NCBI RefSeq assembly: GCF_003606285.1
Contig: NZ_CP028884.1
Span: 620,001 to 684,000, forward strand
Reading direction: 5' to 3'
DNA from: Borrelia turcica IST7
GTDB lineage: Bacteria; Spirochaetota; Spirochaetia; Borreliales; Borreliaceae
Length of the DNA stretch: 64,000 bases
Shown here: positions 39,427 to 49,501 of the stretch, in pieces
Numbering within the stretch: position 1 is the first letter of the stretch
Layout: the number at the start of each line of letters is the position of its first letter
Made by a program: the position numbers and the translations under genes
The notes under the pieces: generated by a model
The model's input: only the letters and a program-made list of their open reading frames with translations
What the model was told of the DNA's origin: nothing
Databases searched by the model: none

Positions 39427-40848
39427 ATGGAAAATATTGTAATTGATTATTTTAGGAGAATATCTCAAATACCTAGATGTTCGAAAAATAAAGAAGGTAT
39501 TAGTAATTATATCAAAAATGAGGCTGAAAAATTTGGTTATTCCTTCAAGGAAGACAGTCTAGGTAATATCGTAGTCAAGATTAAGGCTAATGGTATAGAA
39601 AATGTAGGACCTATTATTTTACAAGCTCACACAGATATGGTTTGTGAAAAGAATGAAGCAGTTATTCATGATTTTGAGAAAGATCCTATTCATATAATTG
39701 AAGATAAGGGATATTTTACTGCATCAGGTACTACTCTTGGTGCTGATGATGGGATTGGAGTTGCTATGATGCTTTCCATTATGAGTGAGTCTAATAGTTT
39801 TCGACATCCTGAATTAGAACTTCTCTTTACTGTTGATGAAGAAATAGGATTAATAGGTGCTATTGGTCTTGATCCTAATTTATGTAGTGGAAAGATGTTA
39901 ATTAATCTTGATGGAGAAGAGGAAGGCTATTTCTTAGTCGGATGTGCTGGTTCTCGTCTTGTTAATATTAACTTTACACCTAAATATATACAGAGTAGGA
40001 AAAGTGTAGGTGTTGAGATTTTGTTTACAGGTCTTAAAGGAGGGCATTCTGGTGCAGATATTCATATTGATTTAGGAAATTCTTTAAAATTGATGTTTTT
40101 TGCTTTAAGCGAACTTAGGTCAAAGATAGAATTTGAGGTTGAATATATATCTGGTGGGGATAAAAGTAATGCAATTCCTAGAGAATCAAAGGTTCTCATA
40201 TTGATTGACCCTGAGAATTATGCTTTCTTAGAAGAAGAATTGAAGTCATTTAAGCTTAAAGCACAGGGAATGTATACTCTTGATTGTGATTTTGATATTG
40301 TACTAAAGAAGGTAGATTCTTCTGGAATTGTTTTAGAAAATGTGGATCAAGATAAGATTTTAAATATGGGTATGGCATTTTTGCATGGAGTGCAAAAGGT
40401 TGAAAGTTATGATGAGAAACTTATTAGAACATCTCTAAATTTTGCTAGTTTGTTGAAATTAAATGATGAATATCAGTTTGTCTTTACAATAAGGTCATTA
40501 TCATATATTGAGAAAGAATATATTTTTAGTCATTTAAAGGCAATTAGTAAACTTGCAGGAGCTAATTTTAAAATAATTTATGATTATTCTTCTTGGATTC
40601 CATCTAAGGATAGTAAGCTTTTAAATCATCTTAAGAGTGTATATAAAGATATATATTTGGAGGAGCCTAAGACTATGGTGATTCATGCTGGCCTTGAGAC
40701 TGGAATAATATCTTCAAAATTGGGGGGAATAGATTCAGTTACAATTGGACCTTGGATTGAGGCTCCTCATACACCAAGAGAAAGAGTTAATATTGAGTCA
40801 ACTATTAGGGTTTATAATTTCTTAAAAGCAAGTTTAGCGAGTTTGTGA
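39427..40848 (+). CDS. pepD: Xaa-His dipeptidase (aminoacylhistidine dipeptidase)
   Basis: Zinc dipeptidase of family M20 (PepD/carnosinase-like), 473 residues. Metal-site segments are LQAHTDMVCE near residue 75, GTTLGADDGIGVAM near 106, TVDEEIGLIGA near 138, NLDGEEEG near 163 and IHAGLETGI near 418. AAGGGGT precedes the ATG. Borrelia relies on host peptides, so a broad dipeptidase role is likely. The gene is monocistronic and followed by the four-tRNA cluster. Confidence 0.94.
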   Translation: MENIVIDYFRRISQIPRCSKNKEGISNYIKNEAEKFGYSFKEDSLGNIVVKIKANGIENVGPIILQAHTDMVCEKNEAVIHDFEKDPIHIIEDKGYFTASGTTLGADDGIGVAMMLSIMSESNSFRHPELELLFTVDEEIGLIGAIGLDPNLCSGKMLINLDGEEEGYFLVGCAGSRLVNINFTPKYIQSRKSVGVEILFTGLKGGHSGADIHIDLGNSLKLMFFALSELRSKIEFEVEYISGGDKSNAIPRESKVLILIDPENYAFLEEELKSFKLKAQGMYTLDCDFDIVLKKVDSSGIVLENVDQDKILNMGMAFLHGVQKVESYDEKLIRTSLNFASLLKLNDEYQFVFTIRSLSYIEKEYIFSHLKAISKLAGANFKIIYDYSSWIPSKDSKLLNHLKSVYKDIYLEEPKTMVIHAGLETGIISSKLGGIDSVTIGPWIEAPHTPRERVNIESTIRVYNFLKASLASL

Positions 40849-40889
40849 GCTTTGTATTTATGTTACTTGATTTTGGGTATGTAATTTTG

Positions 40890-40918
40890 TTGACTTACAT
40901 TTTAAATGTATATAAAAT
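40890..40918 (+). promoter_or_regulatory. Promoter of the tRNA-His/Arg/Leu/Gly cluster
   Basis: TTGACT at 40890-40895, 17-bp spacer, TAAAAT at 40913-40918, with the first tRNA 29 bases further. Five of six matches at both boxes. Confidence 0.8.
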
Positions 40919-40946
40919 AAACTTATATATTAATTTGAATGTAATT

Positions 40947-41020
40947 GGTGGTTGTAGCTCAGTTGGTAGAGCACCGGATTGTGGTTCCGGCTGTCGCGGG
41001 TTCAAGCCCCGTCAATCACC
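40947..41020 (+). tRNA. tRNA-His (GTG)
   Basis: Full cloverleaf of 74 bases with anticodon GTG in a CCGGA/TCCGG stem. The extra 5' G (G-1) opposite a C discriminator, the hallmark of tRNA-His, is encoded. CCA is not encoded. Confidence 0.97.
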
Positions 41021-41031
41021 TTTAGTTTATT

Positions 41032-41105
41032 GCACTCATAGCTCAATTGGATAGAGCAGTGGACTTCGAATCCGAAGGTTGCAGGTTCGAGTCCTGCTGG
41101 GTGCG
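41032..41105 (+). tRNA. tRNA-Arg (TCG)
   Basis: 74-base cloverleaf, acceptor GCACTCA paired with TGGGTGC, anticodon TCG in a CTTCGAA loop, discriminator G. The outermost anticodon-stem pair is a G-A mismatch. CCA is not encoded. Confidence 0.96.
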
Positions 41106-41164
41106 AAATATTGAGGGTTTTATGCTTGAAAAAGCTTTTTAAGTTTTGTATACTACCTAAGAAT

Positions 41165-41245
41165 GCAGGAGTGGTGGAACTGGCAGACACGCTAGACTTA
41201 GGATCTAGTGCCTTTGGCGTGTGGGTTCGACTCCCACCTTCTGCA
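41165..41245 (+). tRNA. tRNA-Leu (TAG)
   Basis: 81-base class II tRNA with a short variable arm, acceptor GCAGGAG/CTTCTGC, anticodon TAG in a CTAGA/TCTAG stem, discriminator A. CCA is not encoded. Confidence 0.97.
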
Positions 41246-41251
41246 AGAAAT

Positions 41252-41323
41252 GCGAAAGTAACTCAGGGGTAGAGTGTCACCTTGCCAAGGTGAAAGTCGC
41301 GGGTTCAAATCCCGTCTTTCGCT
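41252..41323 (+). tRNA. tRNA-Gly (GCC)
   Basis: 72-base cloverleaf, acceptor GCGAAAG/CTTTCGC, anticodon GCC in a TCACC/GGTGA stem, discriminator T. It lies six bases after tRNA-Leu and 48 before tig. Confidence 0.97.
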
Positions 41324-41371
41324 TAAGTTAAATAAGTGTTGTTATTAATTCATTTTTGTTAGAGGAATAGT

Positions 41372-42718
41372 GTGATATTAAGTAATAGTGTGAAATTACT
41401 CCCAGATTCTAAGGTAGAGGCTGTTATTAGAATTTCCAAAGAGTTTGTTAAAGGTAAATATAATGAATTTTTAAAAGATTATTCTTCTCGGCTTAAGGTG
41501 CAGGGGTTTAGGACAGGGAAAGTCCCTTTTAGTATCATTGAGAGCAAATATTCTAGTAATTTAAAAGCTCTTACTGTGGAAAAGGTTATTCATAAATCTT
41601 TAGAGGATTTTTTTAAAAGTGCTGTTTATAAGCCGTTAAGTTATGCTACTCCTAAAATACTGGACGAGAAGTTGGATATAGATTTTGAGAAGGATTTTGA
41701 ATTTACTGTTGTATATGAGGCTTATCCTGAATTTGAAATACCGGATATTTCTAATATTTTGGTGGAAATACCGGAAGTTATTGTTTCTGATTCTGATGTT
41801 GAGAATGAGCTTAAATTATTGCAGACAGAAAACTCAATTGTTGTTGAGGATAAGGATGGTGTTAAGAAGGGTAGCATTGTTAGAGTGAATTTTGTTGAGC
41901 TTGATGATTCTTTGACGGAAATTTTATCAACTAGAAGACAAGATTTTGTCTTTACTGTAGGTGAGTCTAATAATTATTATGGATTTGACGAAGATATTAT
42001 TGGAATGAAGAAGGATGAGGAGAGGATAGTCGAGAAGACTTATGGGGAGGATTATAGATTTAGGGAACTTGCTGGTTCTGTTAAAAAATTAAAGATTACT
42101 GTTGAAGATATTAAGAGACGAGATGTTCCTGAGCTTGATGATGATTTTGCAAAAGATATTAATGATAGTTTAAATACTTTAGAAGAGCTTAAAGAACATA
42201 TAAGAGCAAATATGTTAAAGCTTGTGAAGGAAAAGGAGAAAGACCTTAAGCTTTCAAAGTTATTATCTGATGTTTCAGAAAAGTTAAATATAGAAGTTCC
42301 CCCTGCTATGTTTGAAGCTGAACTTAATAATGCTTTAAACCAATTTTCAGAACAAAATAAGATTAGTATTGACCAGTTGAGAAGTTCTTTGAATGAGTTG
42401 GAAGGTGAAGATTATATTTTTAAGGATAATGTACTTAAAAATTTGAAGTCTAAGTTGATTTTACAAAAGATGGTAGATAATGATGGAGAGGAAGTTACAG
42501 ATATTGATTTGGAACAGTATCTTGCCAGACAGGCTGAGGATACAAAGATGGAACTTGCTGAGATTCGAAAATTTTATGAGGAAAGGAATTTGTTGAGAAT
42601 TTTAAAAGATGAAATTAAGAGGCAAAAAGTTAAAGATAAGATTTTAGAAAATGTTAAGGAAATTAGAATTAACAAAATTTCTTTTAGAGATTTTGTTAAT
42701 TATGAAATGGGTAAATAA
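41372..42718 (+). CDS. tig: Trigger factor
   Basis: Ribosome-associated chaperone and peptidyl-prolyl isomerase, 448 residues. The N-terminal ribosome-binding domain has [13 protein letters not shown] (the family's GFRxGKxP signature) near residue 47. A divergent FKBP domain (~150-240) and a long helical C-terminal chaperone domain follow. It starts with GTG after AGAGGAAT. The TAA stop shares a base with the clpP ATG, so trigger factor and the protease are translationally linked. It may also be transcribed by read-through from the tRNA cluster, as no terminator is seen in between. Confidence 0.94.
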   Translation: MILSNSVKLLPDSKVEAVIRISKEFVKGKYNEFLKDYSSRLKVQGFRTGKVPFSIIESKYSSNLKALTVEKVIHKSLEDFFKSAVYKPLSYATPKILDEKLDIDFEKDFEFTVVYEAYPEFEIPDISNILVEIPEVIVSDSDVENELKLLQTENSIVVEDKDGVKKGSIVRVNFVELDDSLTEILSTRRQDFVFTVGESNNYYGFDEDIIGMKKDEERIVEKTYGEDYRFRELAGSVKKLKITVEDIKRRDVPELDDDFAKDINDSLNTLEELKEHIRANMLKLVKEKEKDLKLSKLLSDVSEKLNIEVPPAMFEAELNNALNQFSEQNKISIDQLRSSLNELEGEDYIFKDNVLKNLKSKLILQKMVDNDGEEVTDIDLEQYLARQAEDTKMELAEIRKFYEERNLLRILKDEIKRQKVKDKILENVKEIRINKISFRDFVNYEMGK

Positions 42719-43317
42719 TGAAAAGAGAGTACATGCATAATTTGGTGCCTACTGTTGTAGAGCATACGGGAAATTATGAGCGAGTCTTTGATATATATTC
42801 AAGATTATTAAGGGATAGAATAATTTTTTTGAGCGGTGAAATTAACGATATTAAGGCAGATACAGTTATTGCCCAACTTCTTTTCTTAGAATCTGAGAAT
42901 TCTAATAAGGATATATATCTTTATATAAATTCTCCAGGAGGTAGCATTACTTCAGGACTTGCAATTTATGATACTATGCAATATATCAAACCAGATGTGA
43001 GGACGATTTGCATTGGACAGGCAGCTTCAATGGCTGCATTCTTGCTAGCAGGAGGCACTATGGGTAAGAGGGAATCATTATTGTATTCAAGAATAATGAT
43101 TCATCAACCTTGGGGTGGAATAGGGGGACAGGCTAGTGATATTAGTATACAAGCAAATGAAATTATAAGACTTAAGAGATTAATAATAGATATTATGTCT
43201 AGTAGACTAGGAGTTTCTAAGGAAAAATTATCTCTTGATATTGAAAGAGATTACTTTATGACACCAGGTGATGCTCTTAATTATGGGATTATTGATAATA
43301 TTTTGGAGAGGAATTAA
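42718..43317 (+). CDS. clpP: ATP-dependent Clp protease proteolytic subunit
   Basis: Serine protease forming the tetradecameric barrel used by ClpX and ClpA/C. The 199 residues are standard. Catalytic triad: S104 in [10 protein letters not shown]129 in [10 protein letters not shown], and the aspartate in the ERDYFMTP segment near residue 180. [10 protein letters not shown] forms the conserved oxyanion strand. It overlaps tig by one base and is followed by clpX after 20 bases. I recall that Borrelia has a second clpP elsewhere; this is the copy paired with clpX. Confidence 0.96.
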   Translation: MKREYMHNLVPTVVEHTGNYERVFDIYSRLLRDRIIFLSGEINDIKADTVIAQLLFLESENSNKDIYLYINSPGGSITSGLAIYDTMQYIKPDVRTICIGQAASMAAFLLAGGTMGKRESLLYSRIMIHQPWGGIGGQASDISIQANEIIRLKRLIIDIMSSRLGVSKEKLSLDIERDYFMTPGDALNYGIIDNILERN

Positions 43318-43337
43318 TTTGGTTTTGGATATTTTAT

Positions 43338-44627
43338 ATGGCAAGAAGTAAGAGTCAAAAGATAGAGGGATGCTCTTTTTGTGGGCGTAGTAGAGCTGAA
43401 GTTGAAGGGAAAATGATTACAGCAAAGTCTGTTGCTATTTGTTTTGAATGCTCTAAGATATGTTACAATCTTTTTCAAGAAGAGACAGAAAAGTCTGTGA
43501 GTAGTAAATCTTCTAGAGTGCTTCCAACGCCTAGACAGCTTAAAAGTCATTTAGATAAGTATATTATTGGACAAGAAGATGCGAAAAAGGTATTATCTGT
43601 GGCTGTTTATAATCACTATAAGAGGATCTTTAGGGGTAGTGTGGTTGATGGGGGAGTTGAGCTTGAAAAATCTAACATATTAATTGTGGGCCCTACTGGT
43701 AGCGGGAAGACTTTACTTGCTAAGAAGTTGGCTACTGAGATGAATGTTCCTTTTGCAATAGCAGATGCCACAGCACTTACTGAGGCTGGCTATGTGGGTG
43801 AAGATGTTGAGAATATTTTACTTAAACTGATTCATGCGGCTCATGGAGATATAGGGTTTGCGGAGAGAGGTATTATTTATATAGATGAAATAGATAAAAT
43901 TGCAAAGAAGGGAGAGAATGTTTCAATTACTAGAGATGTATCTGGAGAAGGAGTACAGCAGGCTTTGCTGAAAATTATTGAGGGTACTGTTGCTAATGTG
44001 CCACCAAGAGGAGGAAGGAAACATCCTTATGAGGACACTATTGAAATTAATACGCAAAATATTTTATTTATATGTGGTGGCGCTTTTGTGGGTCTTGAAA
44101 AGATTATTCAGAAAAGAATTAGCAAGAGTTCTATTGGATTTTCATCTAATGATAGGAAAGAGACGAGAGAGGATAATTTTTTAAAATACTTGGAGATGGA
44201 AGATTTAATTAAATTTGGACTCATTCCAGAATTCGTGGGTAGACTACCTGTACATTCTTATCTTGAGAAGCTAGAAAAGAAAGATTTAATTAAAATATTA
44301 ATTGAACCAGATAATTCTATTTTGAAGCAATATTATCATATGTTTAAGATGGATAATGTTGAGTTAGTGTTTGAGAAGGATGCAATTGATGCAATTGCAG
44401 AAGAGGCAATGGTTAAAAATACGGGTGCAAGAGGATTGCGTTCTATATTAGAGGAGTTGCTTAAACATGCTATGTTTGAAATACCTTCAGTTAAACAAGT
44501 AAAAAAGGTTATTGTTACCAAAGAATCTGTTTTAAATAAGAATGTTGAACCCTTAATTTTGACGGGGAAACAGGTTGATAAGATTTGGTCAAAAGAACTT
44601 TATGAAATCAATTCTAAATCTAATTAA
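43338..44627 (+). CDS. clpX: ATP-dependent Clp protease ATP-binding subunit ClpX
   Basis: AAA+ unfoldase that feeds substrates to ClpP. N-terminal zinc-binding domain with C12, C15, C35 and C38. Walker A GPTGSGKT near residue 117, Walker [10 protein letters not shown] near 178, and the ClpP-docking IGF loop appears as SSIGFSS near 259. At 429 residues it is the usual length. The ribosome binding site is weak. Its last 26 bases overlap the lon start in another frame. Confidence 0.97.
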   Translation: MARSKSQKIEGCSFCGRSRAEVEGKMITAKSVAICFECSKICYNLFQEETEKSVSSKSSRVLPTPRQLKSHLDKYIIGQEDAKKVLSVAVYNHYKRIFRGSVVDGGVELEKSNILIVGPTGSGKTLLAKKLATEMNVPFAIADATALTEAGYVGEDVENILLKLIHAAHGDIGFAERGIIYIDEIDKIAKKGENVSITRDVSGEGVQQALLKIIEGTVANVPPRGGRKHPYEDTIEINTQNILFICGGAFVGLEKIIQKRISKSSIGFSSNDRKETREDNFLKYLEMEDLIKFGLIPEFVGRLPVHSYLEKLEKKDLIKILIEPDNSILKQYYHMFKMDNVELVFEKDAIDAIAEEAMVKNTGARGLRSILEELLKHAMFEIPSVKQVKKVIVTKESVLNKNVEPLILTGKQVDKIWSKELYEINSKSN

Positions 44628-47010
44628 CGTTAAAAAAGATGATATTCCTGTTATTTTTTTAGGACAAAATGTTTTTTTCCCAAATGTAACTTTATGGACT
44701 ACTTTTGATGATAGTATTGCTATTGATGCTATTTATCAGTCTATGCTAGAGAGTAGGTTGATTCTATTTGCTTATGTTAATAATGCAAAGTCTAATACTT
44801 CTGGAAAAATTGGTTTAAAAAATGTGTATTCTGTTGGTACTTATACAAAGGTTGTTCAGGTTTTAAAGATTTCTAAAGGTTTAATAAAAGTTTTAGTTGA
44901 ATGTCAGGATAGAGTTATTATAAAAAGTATTCTTAAGAAGAATACTTATTTTAGGGCAAAGGTTGATTTTATATCTGATGAGCATGAATTTAATAGTAAG
45001 CTTTTTATTTATTCTAAATATTTAAGAGAAGTTTATGAGACTTACAGATCCTATCTGTCTGCCAAAGACTTGGAGGATAATGATGAGAATATCAATTTTC
45101 TTGATAGTCCTGCTAAGCTTGTTGATGTAATAACATTTAATGTTAAGTTAGAATATGGAGTAAAATTAGAGCTTCTACAAGAATTGGATGTTCAGATTAG
45201 AATAGAAAAATTAATTATAAATTTAAATATTGAGATTGATCTTTTAAGTCTTAAGAAGGATATTAAATCTAAAGTTAAGGATAAGCTCAATAAGGGTCAA
45301 AGAGAATATTTTTTAAATGAGCAAATTAAAGAAATACAGAAAAGATTAGGAAAAGAAGAGTCCGATTATCTTGATAGATTAAATTCTAAGGAAATTCCTG
45401 AGGATATTAAACCAAGAATTGAGAAGGAAATATCTAGATTGTCTTTAATGAACACAAATTCGCCAGATGCTAATATTATTAGAAGTTATGTTGAATTATT
45501 ACTTGAACTGCCTTGGAATGAAAATACTGCTATGGAGAATTCTTTAGGTGATATTGAATTGATTTTAAAAAATGCTCATTATGGGATGGATGAAGCTAAG
45601 GATAAGATAATGAACTTTTTAGCTGTATATCACATTAATTCTAGAGTTCAAGCTCCTGTTTTATGTCTTGTAGGTCCACCTGGCACTGGGAAGACTTCTA
45701 TTGCTTTGTCTATTGCTACTTCTCTTTCTAGGAAATTTGCAAAGATTTCTCTTGGTGGAGTTAGAGATGAAGCAGAAATTAGAGGACATAGAAGAACTTA
45801 TGTTGGGGCTCTTCCAGGTGTTTTTATTAATGCAATTAAAGTGGCGGGCAAGTCTAATCCTGTAATTCTACTTGATGAAATAGATAAGATTAATAATTCT
45901 TATAGAGGGAACCCAGAGTCAGCACTTTTAGAAGTTTTGGATAGCGAGCAGAATTCCAAATTTATTGATCATTATTTGGAAATTCCTTATGATCTTTCTA
46001 ATGTATTATTCATAGCAACAGCTAATTCTCTGCATGGAATTTCTAAACCTCTTCTTGACAGAATGGAAATCATTAAAATAGAAGGGTATTCTTATATTGA
46101 AAAATTAGAAATTGCAAAAAATTTTTTAATTCCTAGTATAATTAGAGAAAGTTTTTTGAGTAAAGTTTATATAAAAATAGAAGATGATGTTATTTTACAT
46201 ATAATCAAAAAATACACCATGGAATCTGGAGTTAGAAATTTGAAAAGGGTTTTAACCAATTTGGTTAGAATGATTGTAAGGGAATTGCTTCATGTTTATA
46301 CTAGAGAAGATATAATTGAGGGTAATTTTTATTTTCCTAGTTCCTTGATGCATGGAAATAATTCAATTTTTACTCATGATCCCGATATCCCTGGCATTTA
46401 TAAAATAATTAATATGAATAATTTTCATGCTTATATGGATTGTGAGTATAATTTTAATTTAATTAAGATTGATTCTTCTGGTTTTGTTTATGGCCTTGCT
46501 TGGACAAATTATGGGGGTACTATTCTTCCTGTTGAAGCTATTAAGTTTGAAAAGAAGGGGGATGTTATTTTAACAGGTAGTCTTGGGGCTGTTATGAAGG
46601 AGAGTGCTCAGCTTGCATATTCTGTGGTAAAAACTTATTCGTCTAAGCTTAATTTTGATATAAATGAGAGTCCTGAGATTCATTTACATTTTCCAGAAGG
46701 TGCTACGCCAAAAGATGGACCTTCTGCTGGGGTTACTATTGCAACAGCTATAGCTTCTATATTATCTGACAAAAAGGTTCCTTTGGATCTTGCAATGACA
46801 GGAGAGGTTACTCTTAAGGGATCCATTCTTCCTGTAGGAGGTATTAAGGAAAAAGTGCTTGCAGCTTATAGAAATGGAATAACTAAAGTTATAATTCCAA
46901 AAGATAATAAGAAAGATTACAGTAGGCTTCCTGAGGAAATTAAAGATAATATGTGTGTTAAGTATGTTTCTCACTTGGAAGAAATTTTTGATTATTTGAA
47001 TATTATTTAA
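44602..47010 (+). CDS. lon: ATP-dependent protease Lon
   Basis: AAA+ serine protease for damaged and regulatory proteins, 802 residues from the ATG at 44602. N-terminal LonN substrate domain (~10-205), Walker A GPPGTGKT near residue 358, Walker [10 protein letters not shown], and the C-terminal Lon protease domain with the catalytic serine in KDGPSAGVT near 707 and the lysine in [10 protein letters not shown] near 750. The frame extends to a TTG at 44575, but the ATG is more family-like. I recall that B. burgdorferi has two Lon proteins; this one is in the clpPX operon. The ribosome binding site is weak and lies inside clpX. Confidence 0.95.
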   Translation: MKSILNLINVKKDDIPVIFLGQNVFFPNVTLWTTFDDSIAIDAIYQSMLESRLILFAYVNNAKSNTSGKIGLKNVYSVGTYTKVVQVLKISKGLIKVLVECQDRVIIKSILKKNTYFRAKVDFISDEHEFNSKLFIYSKYLREVYETYRSYLSAKDLEDNDENINFLDSPAKLVDVITFNVKLEYGVKLELLQELDVQIRIEKLIINLNIEIDLLSLKKDIKSKVKDKLNKGQREYFLNEQIKEIQKRLGKEESDYLDRLNSKEIPEDIKPRIEKEISRLSLMNTNSPDANIIRSYVELLLELPWNENTAMENSLGDIELILKNAHYGMDEAKDKIMNFLAVYHINSRVQAPVLCLVGPPGTGKTSIALSIATSLSRKFAKISLGGVRDEAEIRGHRRTYVGALPGVFINAIKVAGKSNPVILLDEIDKINNSYRGNPESALLEVLDSEQNSKFIDHYLEIPYDLSNVLFIATANSLHGISKPLLDRMEIIKIEGYSYIEKLEIAKNFLIPSIIRESFLSKVYIKIEDDVILHIIKKYTMESGVRNLKRVLTNLVRMIVRELLHVYTREDIIEGNFYFPSSLMHGNNSIFTHDPDIPGIYKIINMNNFHAYMDCEYNFNLIKIDSSGFVYGLAWTNYGGTILPVEAIKFEKKGDVILTGSLGAVMKESAQLAYSVVKTYSSKLNFDINESPEIHLHFPEGATPKDGPSAGVTIATAIASILSDKKVPLDLAMTGEVTLKGSILPVGGIKEKVLAAYRNGITKVIIPKDNKKDYSRLPEEIKDNMCVKYVSHLEEIFDYLNII

Positions 47011-47047
47011 AAGTTGATATTATTAAATTTATTAAGGAGGGGTTTGT

Positions 47048-47197
47048 ATGAAAGATGGAGTCAGAAAACCTTCAGGAAGTAGAGCATCTTTTAATTCTCA
47101 AGGTCTTGCTAAAAATTCAGCCAAGGGTAACTTTGCATCTTTTTCTAAGAGTAATTTTGGTAAGAATTTTGCTAAAGGAAAAAAGAAAGGAAAATAA
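47048..47197 (+). CDS. Small very basic protein (49 residues)
   Basis: Short open frame with an excellent ribosome binding site, AAGGAGG eight bases before the ATG. The 49-residue product has about 14 Lys/Arg against one Asp. It is rich in Ser, Phe and Asn, with loosely repeated SF/NF-G-K units and a KGKKKGK tail. It is the last gene of the tig-clpP-clpX-lon operon and ends one base before a perfect hairpin. I do not recognise a family. A nucleic-acid- or ribosome-binding peptide would fit the composition, but this is inference only. Confidence 0.75.
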   Translation: MKDGVRKPSGSRASFNSQGLAKNSAKGNFASFSKSNFGKNFAKGKKKGK

Positions 47198-47221
47198 GTA
47201 TGGTTTACATATAAACCATAC
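47198..47221. terminator. Hairpin between the small basic gene and rpsD
   Basis: Perfect 10-bp stem (47198-47207 with 47212-47221), four-base loop. It lies between convergent genes; the downstream side is more T-rich on the minus strand, so it probably serves rpsD as well. Confidence 0.75.
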
Positions 47222-47226
47222 TATCG

Positions 47227-47853
47227 TTATGCTCTCTTGGAATAGTACTCAACAATCATTTGTTCATTAGCAAGAGTAGGTATTTCATCTCTAGCTGGAG
47301 GGCGACTTACCTTTACTTTTAAAGCATCAGCATTTACTTCTATCCAAGTAGGAAGTTTACGAAGAGTTGATGTTTTTTCTATGTTAGATCTAACTAATTT
47401 TTTCAAGCTGTCTTTTTCCTTGACTTGTAATTCGTCACTTGCTCTTAAAGTAATAGATGGAATTGTCACTCTTCTTCCATTAAGTATAATGATTCCGTGT
47501 GAAACTATTTGACGCGCATGAGCTCTTGAAATAGCAAACCCAGCACGATAAACAACATTATCAATTCTTCTCTCAAGTAAAGCTAAAAGATTGTGACCAG
47601 TAACTCCATGAAGCCTTCTTGCTTCCTTGAAGATATTAGTGAGTTGTCTTTCATTTACACCATAAGTAAATTTTACTTTTTGTTTTTCTATTAGCTGCTT
47701 TCCATATTCTGTGACCTTACCTTTCCTAGATCTTCCATGCATTCCAGGTGGATGGGGTTTCTTCTTGAGTAGTTTATCGTACTTTGGCTGTTCAAAAATA
47801 TTAACACCAAATCTTCTCACCATTTTGCCTTTAGCTATATTTTTCCTATTCAT
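47227..47853 (-). CDS. rpsD: 30S ribosomal protein S4
   Basis: Primary 16S rRNA-binding protein of the small subunit, 208 residues. The N-terminal S4 domain and the C-terminal RNA-binding S4 fold with RRIDNVVYRAGFAISRAHAR near residue 95 are clear. GGAGAATGA precedes the ATG. It stands away from the large ribosomal operons and starts only 25 bases after the initiator tRNA gene on the same strand, so both appear to come from one promoter. Confidence 0.97.
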   Translation of the reverse strand: MNRKNIAKGKMVRRFGVNIFEQPKYDKLLKKKPHPPGMHGRSRKGKVTEYGKQLIEKQKVKFTYGVNERQLTNIFKEARRLHGVTGHNLLALLERRIDNVVYRAGFAISRAHARQIVSHGIIILNGRRVTIPSITLRASDELQVKEKDSLKKLVRSNIEKTSTLRKLPTWIEVNADALKVKVSRPPARDEIPTLANEQMIVEYYSKRA

Positions 47854-47878
47854 TCATTCTCCATATCTTAAAACAACA

Positions 47879-47951
<73 letters not shown>

Positions 47952-47965
47952 TCTTACAGTTAAGC

Positions 47966-47995
47966 ATATTAACACAACTTTAATGAGAGTGTCAA
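47966..47995 (-). promoter_or_regulatory. Promoter of tRNA-fMet and rpsD
   Basis: On the minus strand: perfect TTGACA (47990-47995), 18-bp spacer and TAATAT (47966-47971), 14 bases before the tRNA. Confidence 0.8.
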
Positions 47996-48009
47996 TTGAT
48001 TTTGTTTTG

Positions 48010-49398
48010 TTATATTAAAATATACATTTCAGATATTTCTTTATGTTGTTTCTTGATGATTTCCTTTGTTGTTTCTATTTGTTGTATGAAACTTTTTAAG
48101 TCACTTTCATGATTTAAATCTAATTTTGCATAAAGATTTAAATGATTTCCCTCGTGAGATAAATTAAGTTCTTTTAAGCTTATGTTAACACTTTTTAGTG
48201 TATCTTTTATCTCTCTTTTTAAGTCTATGTCTTGTTTTGAGAGAAGTTTATTAGCGTTTTTTAGTATTACATGTAGCCCTTCTTTAATGATTATGAAACT
48301 AATAAATATAGATATTATTTTGTCAAAACCTGTCCATACATAATTTGCAAGTAATAAGCTTAGTGTAGTACCTCCATGGGAAAAAATACAGTTTTTATCA
48401 GCTGATGATAGTGCTAGAAGTAAGTAGTTGTTGTATCTTTTTCCAATTTGAAATTTTACTAAATATTCAACTATTTTTACTATGAAAAATATAAATGGTA
48501 TTAATGGTATCCAAATGCTTTTCTTGAAAGATTTATTTGAAAATATTTCAAGAATATTGTTTTTATCCTCTTGGTGATGATCGTGTGAGTGTGAATGAGA
48601 GTGGTCGTGATCATGGTCGTGAAAGTGGTCATGGTCATGAAAGTGGTCGTGATCATGACTGTGATCGTTAGGGTTGTCGTGGGTATGGTTGGGATGGTAA
48701 TGAATGTGGAATCCAGATTCGCCTCCAAGGCTAATTATTTTGTTTAGTCCTGTTGAGTTTAAAAATATTGTAAAGCCTGCGCCTATTATGATTATTCCTA
48801 TGATAAATGATATTAGATTTTCCATTTTTTTATATCCGTAAGGATAATGAATTGTTTCGGGTTTATTTGTAATTTTTAGGCTAAAGTAGGTAATTGCGGA
48901 TAATACAAAATCCGACAGAACGTGGAAGGCATCTGCTATTAATGCAAATGAATTGAAAAGGATACCCACGGTAAGTTTAGATGCAATTGATACCACTTCT
49001 GCTAATACGGAGACAAGTCCGATTCCCATTATGAACTTATCTTTTCTGATTTCAGGTGTTAAGTCTTTTTCATATACATTATTGTTATTTGTAAATCCTA
49101 AACTTATAAGTTCTTCTTTTACTTCAGGAATTTCGCATGAAATTTTTTCTAGTTTGCTGTTTTTACCATAATAAACTAAATTATTAAATACTATTTTTTC
49201 TATTCCCTCTGCTTTAAAATTTGAATCGATATAAAAATCGTTAACTTCGATTTCCTTACCTTTCATTTTTGCTTTAATATATGAAATTGCTTTAAAATTA
49301 TTTTCTATATAAGCTATGTAGAACTCGTCTTGTTCTAAGCTTTTAAGATGTAAATTTGTATATTTGTTAATATTTTTATTATTAATTACCTTAACCAT
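48010..49398 (-). CDS. CDF-family cation transporter with N-terminal GNAT-like domain
   Basis: A 462-residue protein. Residues 1-115 look like a degenerate GNAT acetyltransferase fold (VNDFYID then an altered acetyl-CoA loop FKAEGIEK, and ELISLGFTNNNNVYEKDL at the end). Residues 120-375 are a cation diffusion facilitator with about six helices, HVLSD (H159, D163) in helix 2 and YGYKKMENL. A histidine/aspartate-rich loop (231-275, over 20 His) lies between helices, and a C-terminal CDF cytoplasmic domain (~378-462) follows. The helix-5 metal site, normally HxxxD, reads C337xxxH341. Zinc or a similar metal is likely. Divergent from the small gene at 49502. Confidence 0.82.
   Translation of the reverse strand: MVKVINNKNINKYTNLHLKSLEQDEFYIAYIENNFKAISYIKAKMKGKEIEVNDFYIDSNFKAEGIEKIVFNNLVYYGKNSKLEKISCEIPEVKEELISLGFTNNNNVYEKDLTPEIRKDKFIMGIGLVSVLAEVVSIASKLTVGILFNSFALIADAFHVLSDFVLSAITYFSLKITNKPETIHYPYGYKKMENLISFIIGIIIIGAGFTIFLNSTGLNKIISLGGESGFHIHYHPNHTHDNPNDHSHDHDHFHDHDHFHDHDHDHSHSHSHDHHQEDKNNILEIFSNKSFKKSIWIPLIPFIFFIVKIVEYLVKFQIGKRYNNYLLLALSSADKNCIFSHGGTTLSLLLANYVWTGFDKIISIFISFIIIKEGLHVILKNANKLLSKQDIDLKREIKDTLKSVNISLKELNLSHEGNHLNLYAKLDLNHESDLKSFIQQIETTKEIIKKQHKEISEMYILI
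48582..48700. repeat. Degenerate tandem repeat encoding the His-rich loop
   Basis: Runs of GTGGTCATGGTCGTGAAA-like units of about 18 bases and shorter pieces, all in frame within the transporter gene. They encode the HDHDHFHDHD stretch. Confidence 0.8.
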
Positions 49399-49501
49399 AC
49401 TTGCACCTTCCCTTGCTTTTATTGCATAATTTTATATGAGAGTATAACAATATTTTTTTTTATATTCAATGAATTTATTAGTATTTTGAATTTGGAGATT
49501 T

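Noticed and set aside
40845-41190. Short open frames on both strands across the tRNA-His/Arg region
   Set aside because: They run through cloverleaf tRNA genes, lack ribosome binding sites and have tRNA-derived peptide ends, so they are artefacts.
48582-48700. CRISPR-like repeated units
   Set aside because: Units are contiguous, degenerate, in frame and encode a His-rich loop; there are no spacers and no cas genes.
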